Shown one piece after another: positions 1-5,281 of a stretch of 5,281 nucleotides of DNA. The DNA lies in assembly GCA_023406985.1 (NCBI GenBank), contig JAEXTK010000160.1, positions 1 to 5,281 on the forward strand, read 5' to 3'. Position 1 is the first letter of the stretch; each line of letters begins with the position of its first letter. The notes under the pieces were generated by a model. The model saw only the letters and a program-made list of their open reading frames with translations. It had not been told where the DNA came from and ran no database searches. This stretch comes from Spirochaetota bacterium (GTDB taxonomy: Bacteria > Spirochaetota > Spirochaetia > Treponematales > Breznakiellaceae). Made by a program: the position numbers and the translations under genes.

Positions 1-846
1 GGCTCCGGCGGCGCGACCGGGTCCGCGGCCGCCCCCGGCCAGGCGGGAGGAAACGGAGGCCGCGGCGTCGCGACCACGGTGGCCGCGGCGGCCGTGCGGC
101 GGGGCTCCGTCGAGGCGGTCGCGAAGCTCAGCGGAGAAGTCCGGGCGGCGCGTTCGCTCAGGGCGTACCCGGATACGGGCGGCAAGCTCATGGAGGGGTT
201 GGTTCCGGTCGGCACCCGCGTGTCCGCCGGCGATATCGTCGCGTACGTCGATCCTTCGCGGCCGGGTTCCCGCTTCGAGCCGAGTCCCGTCCGCTCCCCC
301 ATCGCGGGCACGGTGACGACCCACCTGGTCGATCCGGGCTTCGCCGCGTCCACCACGACGGCGATCGTCGAGATAGCTTCCCTGGATGAATTGGACGTCG
401 CGGTATCCGTCCCCGAGCGCTACGCCGCGGCCGTCGGCGTGGGCTCGCGGGCGCAGCTGCGGTTCGGAGCCCTCGGGAACCGAACCTTCGAAGCGCGGGG
501 CCGGAGCGCGGACCCCATCCTCGATCCGGCGACGCGGTCCAAACGCGTGTTCTTCCGGCTTCCTTCGGCCGCCTCCGGCATCCAGCCGGGTATGTTCGCG
601 GAGGTGACCCTCACGCTCTCCCGCTCCGCCTCCGCCCTCCTCGTGCCGGTGGACGCCATCGTTCGCCGAGGGGGACAAGACGTGGTCTACGTGGTGGCGG
701 ACGGCGTCGCCGCCGAGCGGAGCGTCCGGGTCGGTCTCTTCGCGGACGCCGAAGCGGAAATCCTATCGGGCCTGGAAGAGGGAGAGCTCGTGATCGTCCG
801 CGGCCAGAATCTCATCCGCGACGGCTCGCGGGTGACCGTCCAGTAG
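1..846 (+). CDS. RND efflux periplasmic adaptor subunit (membrane fusion protein), 5'-partial, hairpin-less type
   Basis: Periplasmic adaptor that would link an RND transporter to an outer-membrane channel in a tripartite export pump. The frame is open from base 1 with 281 codons visible. A GTG at 79 exists but has no Shine-Dalgarno and lies inside the protein, so the true start and the signal or lipid anchor are upstream. Codons 1-26 are a Gly/Ala-rich linker. A first beta strand (VEAVAKLSGEVRA) follows, then lipoyl half 1 (about codons 60-83, with GLVPVGTRVSAGDIV), a link of only about 13 residues (84-96), and lipoyl half 2 (97-125, SPIAGTV). Next come a beta-barrel (about 128-205, with GIQPGMFAEV at 193-202) and a membrane-proximal domain (about 213-281, starting LLVPVDAIV). 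The coiled-coil hairpin that normally separates the lipoyl halves is absent, as in the spirochaete adaptor BesA. The reading frame ends 11 bases before the RND transporter, so the pair is co-transcribed. Family assignment is secure; the substrate is unknown. Confidence 0.93.
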   Translation, partial: GSGGATGSAAAPGQAGGNGGRGVATTVAAAAVRRGSVEAVAKLSGEVRAARSLRAYPDTGGKLMEGLVPVGTRVSAGDIVAYVDPSRPGSRFEPSPVRSPIAGTVTTHLVDPGFAASTTTAIVEIASLDELDVAVSVPERYAAAVGVGSRAQLRFGALGNRTFEARGRSADPILDPATRSKRVFFRLPSAASGIQPGMFAEVTLTLSRSASALLVPVDAIVRRGGQDVVYVVADGVAAERSVRVGLFADAEAEILSGLEEGELVIVRGQNLIRDGSRVTVQ

Positions 847-857
847 CGGAGGTATCC

Positions 858-3800
858 ATGTCGTTCGCCAGAACGGTCGTGCGCAGGCCCGTCAGCGTCC
901 TCATGATCTTCGTGGTCATGGCGGGCATCGGCGCGGGCGCCCTGGCCGTCATTCCCATAGACCTGTTCCCGAGCACCGAGCGGCCGGTCATCGCCGTGTT
1001 CACCGATTACGAGGACGCCGGTCCCGCGGAGGTGGAGACCCAGATCACCGCTCTCCTGGAAAAGGAACTTTCGGGCATAGGCGGGCTGGAGAAGCTCACC
1101 TCCACCTCCTCGGAGGGCTCGAGCCGCATCATCCTCAACTTCTTCGTGAACGCGGACCTGACCCGCGCCTCCAACGACGTGCGCGACGTGCTCGGCGCGG
1201 TCGCGAACCGCCTGCCCGACGAGGCCTCCACTCCCCGGATGCGACGCTTCAACCCGGACTCCTGGCCGATCATGAACATCGCGCTCACGGGAAACCTGTC
1301 CTCCGAGGAACTCCGCCGCATCGGCGTGGATACGATCCAATCGGAGCTGGAGCAGGTGGACGGCGTCGGCCAAGCCGACGTGCGCGGCGGCCGGGAGGTC
1401 GTCGTCAAGATCGAGGTGGACCGGACGGCCATGGAGTCCTTCGGCCTCACCCTCACGGAAATCGCCTCCCGCATCAAGGCCCAGAACGGGGACGCGGCGG
1501 GCGGGTCCATACCCCAGGGCGGCCGGCGCTACCTCGTCCGCACCGTCGGGAGCTTCTCCTCCGTAAAGGATATCGAGGACGTCGTCGTCGGCTACGCCTC
1601 CTCCTCCGCGGGAGAGCGCCTCTCGGCCGCCGGTCCCCGTCCGATACGGCTCGCGGAAGTCGCCTCGGTACGGCTGGAGGGGGACGAGGAGACGCGGATC
1701 GTCCTCATGAACGGGGTCCCCGGCGTCTACGTAGCCATCCTCAAGGAGAGCGGCGTGAACAGCGTGCGGGTGGCCGAGGGCGTGCGCGCCAAGCTGGAGG
1801 CGATCCGGCCGACTCTCCCCGCGGGGACGGAGCTCCGCGTCCTGGACGACGCGACGACGACCATCAAGGCGAGCCTGAACGAGGTGATGTCGTCCCTCCT
1901 GACGGGAGGCCTCCTCACGCTCGCGGTCCTCTTCTTCTTCCTGCGCAACGTGCGCGCCGTCCTCGCCATCGCGGTCTCCATCCCCATCTCCCTCCTCGCC
2001 ACCGCCCTGACCATGGCGATCGGAGGGCTCTCCCTCAATACGATCTCCCTTTCCGGCCTCATCCTCGGCATCGGCATGATCGTGGACTCCTCCATCGTCG
2101 TGCTCGAGAACATCGGTCGGCATCGATCCGGCGGCGAGGACGCGGAGACGGCCGCCATCATCGGCACCGCGGAGATGATCGAGGCGATCGCGGGCTCGGC
2201 GCTCACGACCATCTGCGTCTTCGCGCCCCTCTTCATCTTCCGCAGAGGGCTCGGGGATTTCAGCTACATCATCGGCGACATCGCCTTCACGGTCATCGCC
2301 TCCATCACCGCCTCGCTCGTGGTCGCGGGGACGCTGGTTCCGACCCTGGCCAGCACCTTCCTGCCATTGCCGAGCGAAGAGGAGCGTCGCCGCCGCCTCG
2401 CCCTCCTCAAACCCGTGGATACGCTCGTCGAGCGGTTCCTCGTCGCCTTGGAGTCGGTCTATGCCCGGGGGATCGGCTTCGCGCTCTCCCATCGCCTCCT
2501 CGTGATCGGCCTCGTCGTCGCGGCCATGGCGGCCTCCGTGGCCTACGCTCCGCGCATCCCCTTCATCTTCGCCCCCGCTTCCGCGGAGGATACGGTCAAC
2601 CTGCGCCTCCAGCTCCGCGAGGGCACCCTCCTGGAGACGACCCGCGACGCCGCCCTCCGGGTGACGGAGCGTCTCGCGGCGGAGATACCGGACGCCCAGG
2701 ACTTCATCCTCACGATCGGGGGAGGTTCGGTCTCCAATTCGAATTCGGCCCAACTCACGGTGCGCCTGCCCCCCGTCGGCGGCAGGAGGACGAGCCCGGA
2801 GAACGTGGCGGCGGCCGCGCGGCGGGCGGCTGCGGACATCCCCGGCCTGCGGCTTTCGGTCAGGTCCAACCGCGGCCAGGCCCTCTCGGGCACGAACCCG
2901 ATTGAGATCATCGTGCGCGGAAAGGACTACGAGGCGGTCCAGGCGACCTCCCAGAGCCTCGTTTCGCTCATGCGCGAGCAGTTCAGCGAGATCACGGAGC
3001 CGCAGACGAACGTCGCGGCGAGCATCTCCGAGTTGTCCATCGTCATAAACCGCGCCCGCGCGGCCGACCTCGCGGTGGGTTCCGAGAGCGCCGCGGCGGA
3101 ACTCAGGGCCACCACCGCGGGCGTATCGGCGGGCGTCTACCGGGAACGGGGGACGGAATATCCCATCGAGGTAGCCTTGCGGCCCCAGGACCGGTCCGCC
3201 TTCCCGGACCTCGAGCGGGTCTACGTCCGCAACTCGGCGGGGCAGCGCATCCCGGTCGCCAGCTTCGCGGACCTGGAACGGACGGAGAGCCCCGTCTCCA
3301 TCCTCCGGGAAAACGGGCTCAGGACCGTCCGCGTGAGCGCCTCCTTGGCGGCCGGCGCGCAGGCCGTGGAGGTCCAGCCGCGCCTGGAGGCCGCCGTCCG
3401 CGGTTCGGTGGACATCCCCGCGGGCGTGACCCTGGAATACTCAGGAGAGGTCGCGGCGATCGACAAGACCGGTGCCCAGCTCGCGCTCGTCACCCTCGTC
3501 GCGATCGCGCTCGTGTTCGCGGTCATGGCGAGCGTCTTCGAATCGTTCATCGCCCCCTTCATCATCTTCCTCACGATCCCGACCATGGTCATCGGCGTGG
3601 TCTTCATCTACGCCGCCCTCGGCCAACCCTTCTCCATGTTCTCCCTGCTCGGCCTCGTCATGCTCGCGGGCATCGTGGTCAACAACGGCATCGTCCTCGT
3701 GGATTACGCCAACCTCCTCCGCATCCGGGGCCTGGCCCTGCGGGAAGCCTGCATAGAGGCGGGCCGGCGGCGCCTCAGGCCCATCCTCATCACCACCATC

Positions 3801-4004
3801 ACCACGCTCTTCGGCATGGCTCCCCTGGCCTTCTTCCCCGGGGAAGGCGCCCGCATAACCCAGCCCGTCGGCCTCACCATCGTCGGCGGACTCACCGTCG
3901 GGTGCCTCATCACGCTCTTCTTCGTGCCGGTGCTCTATTCCTTCCTGTCCGCGAAAGCGCGGATCAGGCGGGGCGATCCCGCGGCGGAGAACGCGGAGCG
4001 GTAG
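858..4004 (+). CDS. RND family efflux transporter, inner-membrane permease (AcrB/BesB-like)
   Basis: Proton-driven inner-membrane exporter, expected to act as a trimer with the upstream adaptor and an outer-membrane channel. At 1048 residues it has the usual full length of AcrB-type pumps. The ATG at 858 is preceded by GGAGG at 848-852 with 5-base spacing, which fixes the start. The duplicated RND plan is visible: TM1 (about 8-30), a large periplasmic loop (about 32-340), TM2-6 (about 345-500), TM7 (about 545-562), a second large periplasmic loop (about 565-870) and TM8-12 (about 872-1031). The TM4 signature VDSSIVVLENI carries D410, matching AcrB D407, but Ser411 sits at the D408 position. 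In TM10 (NNGIVLVDYAN, from N942) the AcrB K940 position is N952. R974 in RRLRPIL matches AcrB R971. These relay substitutions are common in AcrB relatives outside the Proteobacteria, so I read the pump as functional. The short basic C-terminus is cytoplasmic. Substrate range cannot be read from sequence; metal (CusA-type) and protein-export (SecDF) motifs are not seen. Confidence 0.97.
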   Translation: MSFARTVVRRPVSVLMIFVVMAGIGAGALAVIPIDLFPSTERPVIAVFTDYEDAGPAEVETQITALLEKELSGIGGLEKLTSTSSEGSSRIILNFFVNADLTRASNDVRDVLGAVANRLPDEASTPRMRRFNPDSWPIMNIALTGNLSSEELRRIGVDTIQSELEQVDGVGQADVRGGREVVVKIEVDRTAMESFGLTLTEIASRIKAQNGDAAGGSIPQGGRRYLVRTVGSFSSVKDIEDVVVGYASSSAGERLSAAGPRPIRLAEVASVRLEGDEETRIVLMNGVPGVYVAILKESGVNSVRVAEGVRAKLEAIRPTLPAGTELRVLDDATTTIKASLNEVMSSLLTGGLLTLAVLFFFLRNVRAVLAIAVSIPISLLATALTMAIGGLSLNTISLSGLILGIGMIVDSSIVVLENIGRHRSGGEDAETAAIIGTAEMIEAIAGSALTTICVFAPLFIFRRGLGDFSYIIGDIAFTVIASITASLVVAGTLVPTLASTFLPLPSEEERRRRLALLKPVDTLVERFLVALESVYARGIGFALSHRLLVIGLVVAAMAASVAYAPRIPFIFAPASAEDTVNLRLQLREGTLLETTRDAALRVTERLAAEIPDAQDFILTIGGGSVSNSNSAQLTVRLPPVGGRRTSPENVAAAARRAAADIPGLRLSVRSNRGQALSGTNPIEIIVRGKDYEAVQATSQSLVSLMREQFSEITEPQTNVAASISELSIVINRARAADLAVGSESAAAELRATTAGVSAGVYRERGTEYPIEVALRPQDRSAFPDLERVYVRNSAGQRIPVASFADLERTESPVSILRENGLRTVRVSASLAAGAQAVEVQPRLEAAVRGSVDIPAGVTLEYSGEVAAIDKTGAQLALVTLVAIALVFAVMASVFESFIAPFIIFLTIPTMVIGVVFIYAALGQPFSMFSLLGLVMLAGIVVNNGIVLVDYANLLRIRGLALREACIEAGRRRLRPILITTITTLFGMAPLAFFPGEGARITQPVGLTIVGGLTVGCLITLFFVPVLYSFLSAKARIRRGDPAAENAER

Positions 4005-4018
4005 GCGGTCATGGGCCG

Positions 4019-4078
4019 GGGCCGGCCGCCGTGCGCGCAGACGCCGCGCGCGGCCTCTGCGCGGTCGGCCGCCGTCCC
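4019..4078 (+). terminator. Long G+C-rich imperfect hairpin, candidate terminator or mRNA 3' end without a T-tract
   Basis: Starting 14 bases after the RND stop codon, positions 4019 to 4078 fold on themselves. 23 of 28 opposed positions are Watson-Crick pairs around a CGCG loop at 4047-4050. Unpaired positions are 4022/4075, 4027/4070, 4032/4065, 4033/4064 and 4042/4055. The strongest block is eight continuous pairs, 4034-4041 with 4056-4063. No T-run follows, so it is not a classical intrinsic terminator. In high-G+C genomes it could still act as a U-less terminator, a stabiliser of the efflux mRNA 3' end, or a barrier between the two genes. The structure is seen directly; the role is inferred. 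Confidence 0.45.
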
Positions 4079-4099
4079 GCCGGTGTCCCTCATCCGGCC

Positions 4100-4126
4100 G
4101 AAACGAAGAACGAACATCCTTCTTAT
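4100..4126 (+). promoter_or_regulatory. A+T-richer patch, possible promoter region for the glycosyltransferase gene
   Basis: This 27-base stretch has about 10 G or C bases, in strong contrast with the surrounding sequence. It lies 57-83 bases before the glycosyltransferase ATG, a plausible place for a promoter. No good -35/-10 pair of the sigma-70 type can be recognised, and no other sigma-factor consensus is clear, so the call rests on composition and position only. Confidence 0.2.
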
Positions 4127-4128
4127 GG

Positions 4129-4140
4129 GCCGGTAACGGC
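4129..4140 (+). other. Small hairpin with a GNRA-type (GUAA) tetraloop in the presumed leader
   Basis: GCCG at 4129-4132 and CGGC at 4137-4140 are exact reverse complements enclosing GTAA. In RNA this would be a 4-bp G+C stem capped by a GUAA loop, a member of the stable GNRA tetraloop class that often serves as a tertiary docking element. It sits 15 bases before the larger start-site hairpin. A stem this short occurs by chance in G+C-rich DNA, so its relevance is uncertain. Confidence 0.3.
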
Positions 4141-4155
4141 TTCCGAACGGGCCGC

Positions 4156-4182
4156 GGCGATCCTCCGTCTAGGAGGATCGCC
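4156..4182 (+). promoter_or_regulatory. Perfect 11-bp inverted repeat that sequesters the ribosome binding site of the glycosyltransferase
   Basis: GGCGATCCTCC at 4156-4166 and GGAGGATCGCC at 4172-4182 are exact reverse complements, separated by the five bases GTCTA. The right arm contains the Shine-Dalgarno GGAGG (4172-4176), six bases before the ATG at 4183, and its last base directly touches the start codon. In the mRNA the stem (11 pairs, eight of them G-C) would hide the whole ribosome binding site. Translation would then need the stem to be opened, for example by heat, a protein, a small RNA or a translating ribosome. As DNA the same repeat could be an operator for a dimeric repressor. 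The geometry is directly visible; which mechanism applies is not. Confidence 0.65.
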
Positions 4183-5208
4183 ATGCGCATCGCCTATTCC
4201 TGCGCGGGCGAAGGCTTCGGGCACGCGGCCAGGATGGTCGCCCTCTACCCGAGCCTCGCCGCCCGCCACGAGCTGGACCTCTATATCCCCCGATCGGTGG
4301 AAGCCTTCGTGCGGGACCGCGTCGCCGGCGGCCGCATCCATGCCATCCCCTGCTTCGAACTTCGGAAGAAGGGCAACCGCGTCCTCTACGGGCGGACCTC
4401 CATCGCCGCGCTCCGCGGCATCTCTCGGTTCCCCCGCGAGGTCCGCGCCCTCGCGCGCCTCTTGCGGCGGCGGCGGACGGAGGTGGTGCTCTCCGACTTC
4501 GAACCGTACCTTCCCTGGGCCGCGCGGTTCGCGGGCATTCCCGTGCTCCAGATGAACCATCCGGGCATCGTCGGCCGGTTCCTGAATTCCGATCCGCGCA
4601 GCTGGGTCGCCGCGGTCGTCGCTCTCCTCATGCAGGGGCCCTGGGATCGCCGCATCCTCGTCTCCTTCTATCGGGGCGACGTCGGACCGGTCGTGCGCGC
4701 CTCCCTCCTCAGGCGGCCCGTGCGCGACGGGGGCTTCCTCGCGGTCAACCTCAAGGAGGACGCCCGTCGCCGCGTCCTTCCCGCCCTCGACGCGGTACCG
4801 GGGCTCCGCTATCGGCTCTATCCGGCCCCCGGCACCGATTTCGACGAGGGCCTCTCGGAATGTTCCGCGGTGATCACCACGGCCGGACACCAGACCCTCT
4901 CGGAGGCGCTCGCCCTCGGCAAGCCGGTCCTCGCGCTGCCCCAGGACGGCCAGTTCGAACAGCTGCTCAACGCGCGGATGCTCGAGCGGACGGGGCGGGG
5001 GGCCTGGTGCCTCGCCGCGGACTTCGCCGCCGCCTTGCCCCGCTTCCTCGCCAGACTCCCCTCGTTCAGGGCGCCGCGCATCCTCTCTCCATCGTTCCGC
5101 CTCCACGATTCGAGCGCCGCCCTGCTCGCCGCGCTGGAGGCAGGCTTCGCCGCCCTGACCGGAACGGAGGCCGCCCGGGAGGCCGAGGCGTCCCGCGCCG
5201 CGGGCTAG
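4183..5208 (+). CDS. GT-B fold glycosyltransferase, MurG / UDP-glucuronosyltransferase-like
   Basis: Predicted cytoplasmic or membrane-associated enzyme moving a sugar from a nucleotide donor to an unknown acceptor. The 341-residue length fits a two-domain GT-B enzyme. The N-terminus MRIAYSCAGEGFGHAAR holds the glycine-rich GxGxGH loop (G9, G11, G13, H14, R17) typical of MurG and glycolipid transferases. The N-domain continues through LSDFEP (103-108) and GIPVLQMNHPG (118-128). The C-domain carries the donor-binding segment TTAGHQTLSEALALGKPVLA (232-251), followed by PQDGQFEQLLNA (253-264). This pattern matches a conserved group of uncharacterised GT-B proteins related to the UGT superfamily, better than true MurG. 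No signal peptide is evident; a hydrophobic stretch near 141-150 may belong to the fold or to membrane contact. The ATG at 4183 has GGAGG at 4172-4176, but this lies in a perfect hairpin. The C-terminal residues SRAAG are encoded within the start of a tandem repeat. Acceptor and pathway cannot be inferred from the neighbours. Confidence 0.92.
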   Translation: MRIAYSCAGEGFGHAARMVALYPSLAARHELDLYIPRSVEAFVRDRVAGGRIHAIPCFELRKKGNRVLYGRTSIAALRGISRFPREVRALARLLRRRRTEVVLSDFEPYLPWAARFAGIPVLQMNHPGIVGRFLNSDPRSWVAAVVALLMQGPWDRRILVSFYRGDVGPVVRASLLRRPVRDGGFLAVNLKEDARRRVLPALDAVPGLRYRLYPAPGTDFDEGLSECSAVITTAGHQTLSEALALGKPVLALPQDGQFEQLLNARMLERTGRGAWCLAADFAAALPRFLARLPSFRAPRILSPSFRLHDSSAALLAALEAGFAALTGTEAAREAEASRAAG

Positions 5209-5281
5209 GCGCCGCGCTGTGGGGCAATCGCCGCGCCGCGGGCTAGGCGCCGGGCCGCGGGGTAATCGCCGTGCCGCGGCC
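5192..5281 (+). repeat. Tandem repeat of 19-bp units with 38-bp higher-order period, running off the window
   Basis: Units start at 5192, 5211, 5230, 5249 and 5268, the last cut by the window end. The form at 5230-5248 reads GCCGCGCCGCGGGCTAGGC; the alternate form at 5249-5267 reads GCCGGGCCGCGGGGTAATC. The first unit differs from the third at one base. Alternation of the two forms gives a 38-bp period: 5195-5232 and 5233-5270 match at 34 of 38 positions. The glycosyltransferase stop codon TAG (5206-5208) lies in the first unit, and its copy recurs at 5244-5246. Neither 19 nor 38 is a multiple of three, so the array is not a coding repeat. There are no unique spacers, so it is not CRISPR. Confidence 0.8.

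Larger units (their letters stand above)
4005..4182 (+). other. Intergenic region between the efflux operon and the glycosyltransferase gene
   Basis: This 178-base gap holds no convincing gene. An open frame that crosses it (from 3902 in another frame) has no ribosome binding site and overlaps both real genes. Reading left to right it contains a long imperfect G+C hairpin, an A+T-richer patch, a 4-bp hairpin with a GTAA loop (4129-4140), and a perfect inverted repeat against the next start codon. A 9-base direct repeat, ATGGGCCGG, occurs at 4011-4019 and 4125-4133. The density of self-complementary sequence suggests a structured 3' end for the efflux mRNA followed by a structured 5' leader for the glycosyltransferase. 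That functional reading is inference. Confidence 0.7.

Noticed and set aside
79..81. GTG as the start codon of the adaptor
   Set aside because: No Shine-Dalgarno precedes it, the frame is open to base 1, and the protein would begin without any export signal. The visible upstream Gly/Ala-rich segment fits an internal linker after an N-terminal anchor.
687..2753. Long antisense open frame (688 codons) opposite the adaptor and RND genes
   Set aside because: It lies entirely opposite two securely identified genes, and its product is a low-complexity run of Asp/Glu/Arg/Gly/His typical of the reverse reading of G+C-rich codons. The strong third-position G/C bias explains the lack of stops.
3948..3963. 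6-bp stem TCCGCG/CGCGGA with AAAG loop near the RND 3' end
   Set aside because: It lies within coding sequence, has no T-tract, and short G+C stems like this are expected by chance in DNA of this composition.
4023..4075. 10-bp direct repeat CGGCCGCCGT (4023-4032 and 4066-4075) as a protein-binding or attachment site
   Set aside because: The motif is nearly self-complementary and both copies form the two arms of the long hairpin, so the repeat is explained by that structure.
3441..4190. Antisense open frame spanning the RND 3' end and the intergenic region
   Set aside because: The product is highly charged low-complexity sequence, mostly opposite conserved RND transmembrane codons. It extends into the gap only because that gap is G+C-rich.
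3902..4555. + strand open frame bridging the RND gene and the glycosyltransferase in another frame
   Set aside because: It overlaps both genes out of frame, has no ribosome binding site, and its Pro/Ser/Ala/Arg-rich product resembles no family.
4123..5106. Antisense open frame (327 codons) opposite the glycosyltransferase
   Set aside because: Same cause: composition-driven shadow, Arg/Glu/Gly-rich product with no recognisable domain, opposite a gene with clear GT-B motifs.
5195..5281. CRISPR array at the window end
   Set aside because: The repeats are directly adjacent with no unique spacers; similarity runs through the whole 38-bp period, which makes it an ordinary tandem repeat.

Overview
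The window is very G+C-rich DNA that looks like a Gram-negative-type (diderm) bacterium. The best lineage clue is the first gene, a periplasmic efflux adaptor whose lipoyl domain has only a short linker where nearly all adaptors carry a long alpha-helical hairpin. That architecture is known from the spirochaete adaptor BesA, so a high-G+C member of the Spirochaetota is my leading guess. It is an inference from one architectural trait, not a proven assignment. All genes read on the + strand with consistent codon use (strong preference for G or C at third positions), and I see no sign of recent transfer, transposon or phage.

Layout: bases 1-846 hold the 3' part of an RND efflux adaptor (membrane fusion protein) whose start lies outside the window. 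After an 11-base gap with a good ribosome binding site comes a complete 1048-residue RND inner-membrane transporter (858-4004). The two are clearly one operon and together would form the inner-membrane and periplasmic parts of a tripartite drug/amphiphile export pump. The outer-membrane TolC-like channel is not in the window and may lie upstream. A 178-base intergenic region (4005-4182) follows. It begins with a long G+C-rich imperfect hairpin that may end the efflux transcript, continues through a short A+T-richer patch and a small GUAA-loop hairpin, and ends with a perfect 11-bp inverted repeat that buries the Shine-Dalgarno sequence of the next gene and abuts its start codon. The last gene (4183-5208) is a complete 341-residue GT-B-fold glycosyltransferase of the MurG/UDP-glucuronosyltransferase-like type, acceptor unknown. 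Its last codons run into a tandem array of 19-bp units (alternating as 38-bp pairs) that continues beyond the window end.

The pump genes act together; nothing in the sequence ties the glycosyltransferase to the pump, and the intervening structures suggest separate control. The most interesting items are the hairpin-less adaptor, the start-site-sequestering hairpin in front of the glycosyltransferase, the long post-operon hairpin, and the tandem repeat overlapping the glycosyltransferase stop codon. I do not see a new multi-gene system.
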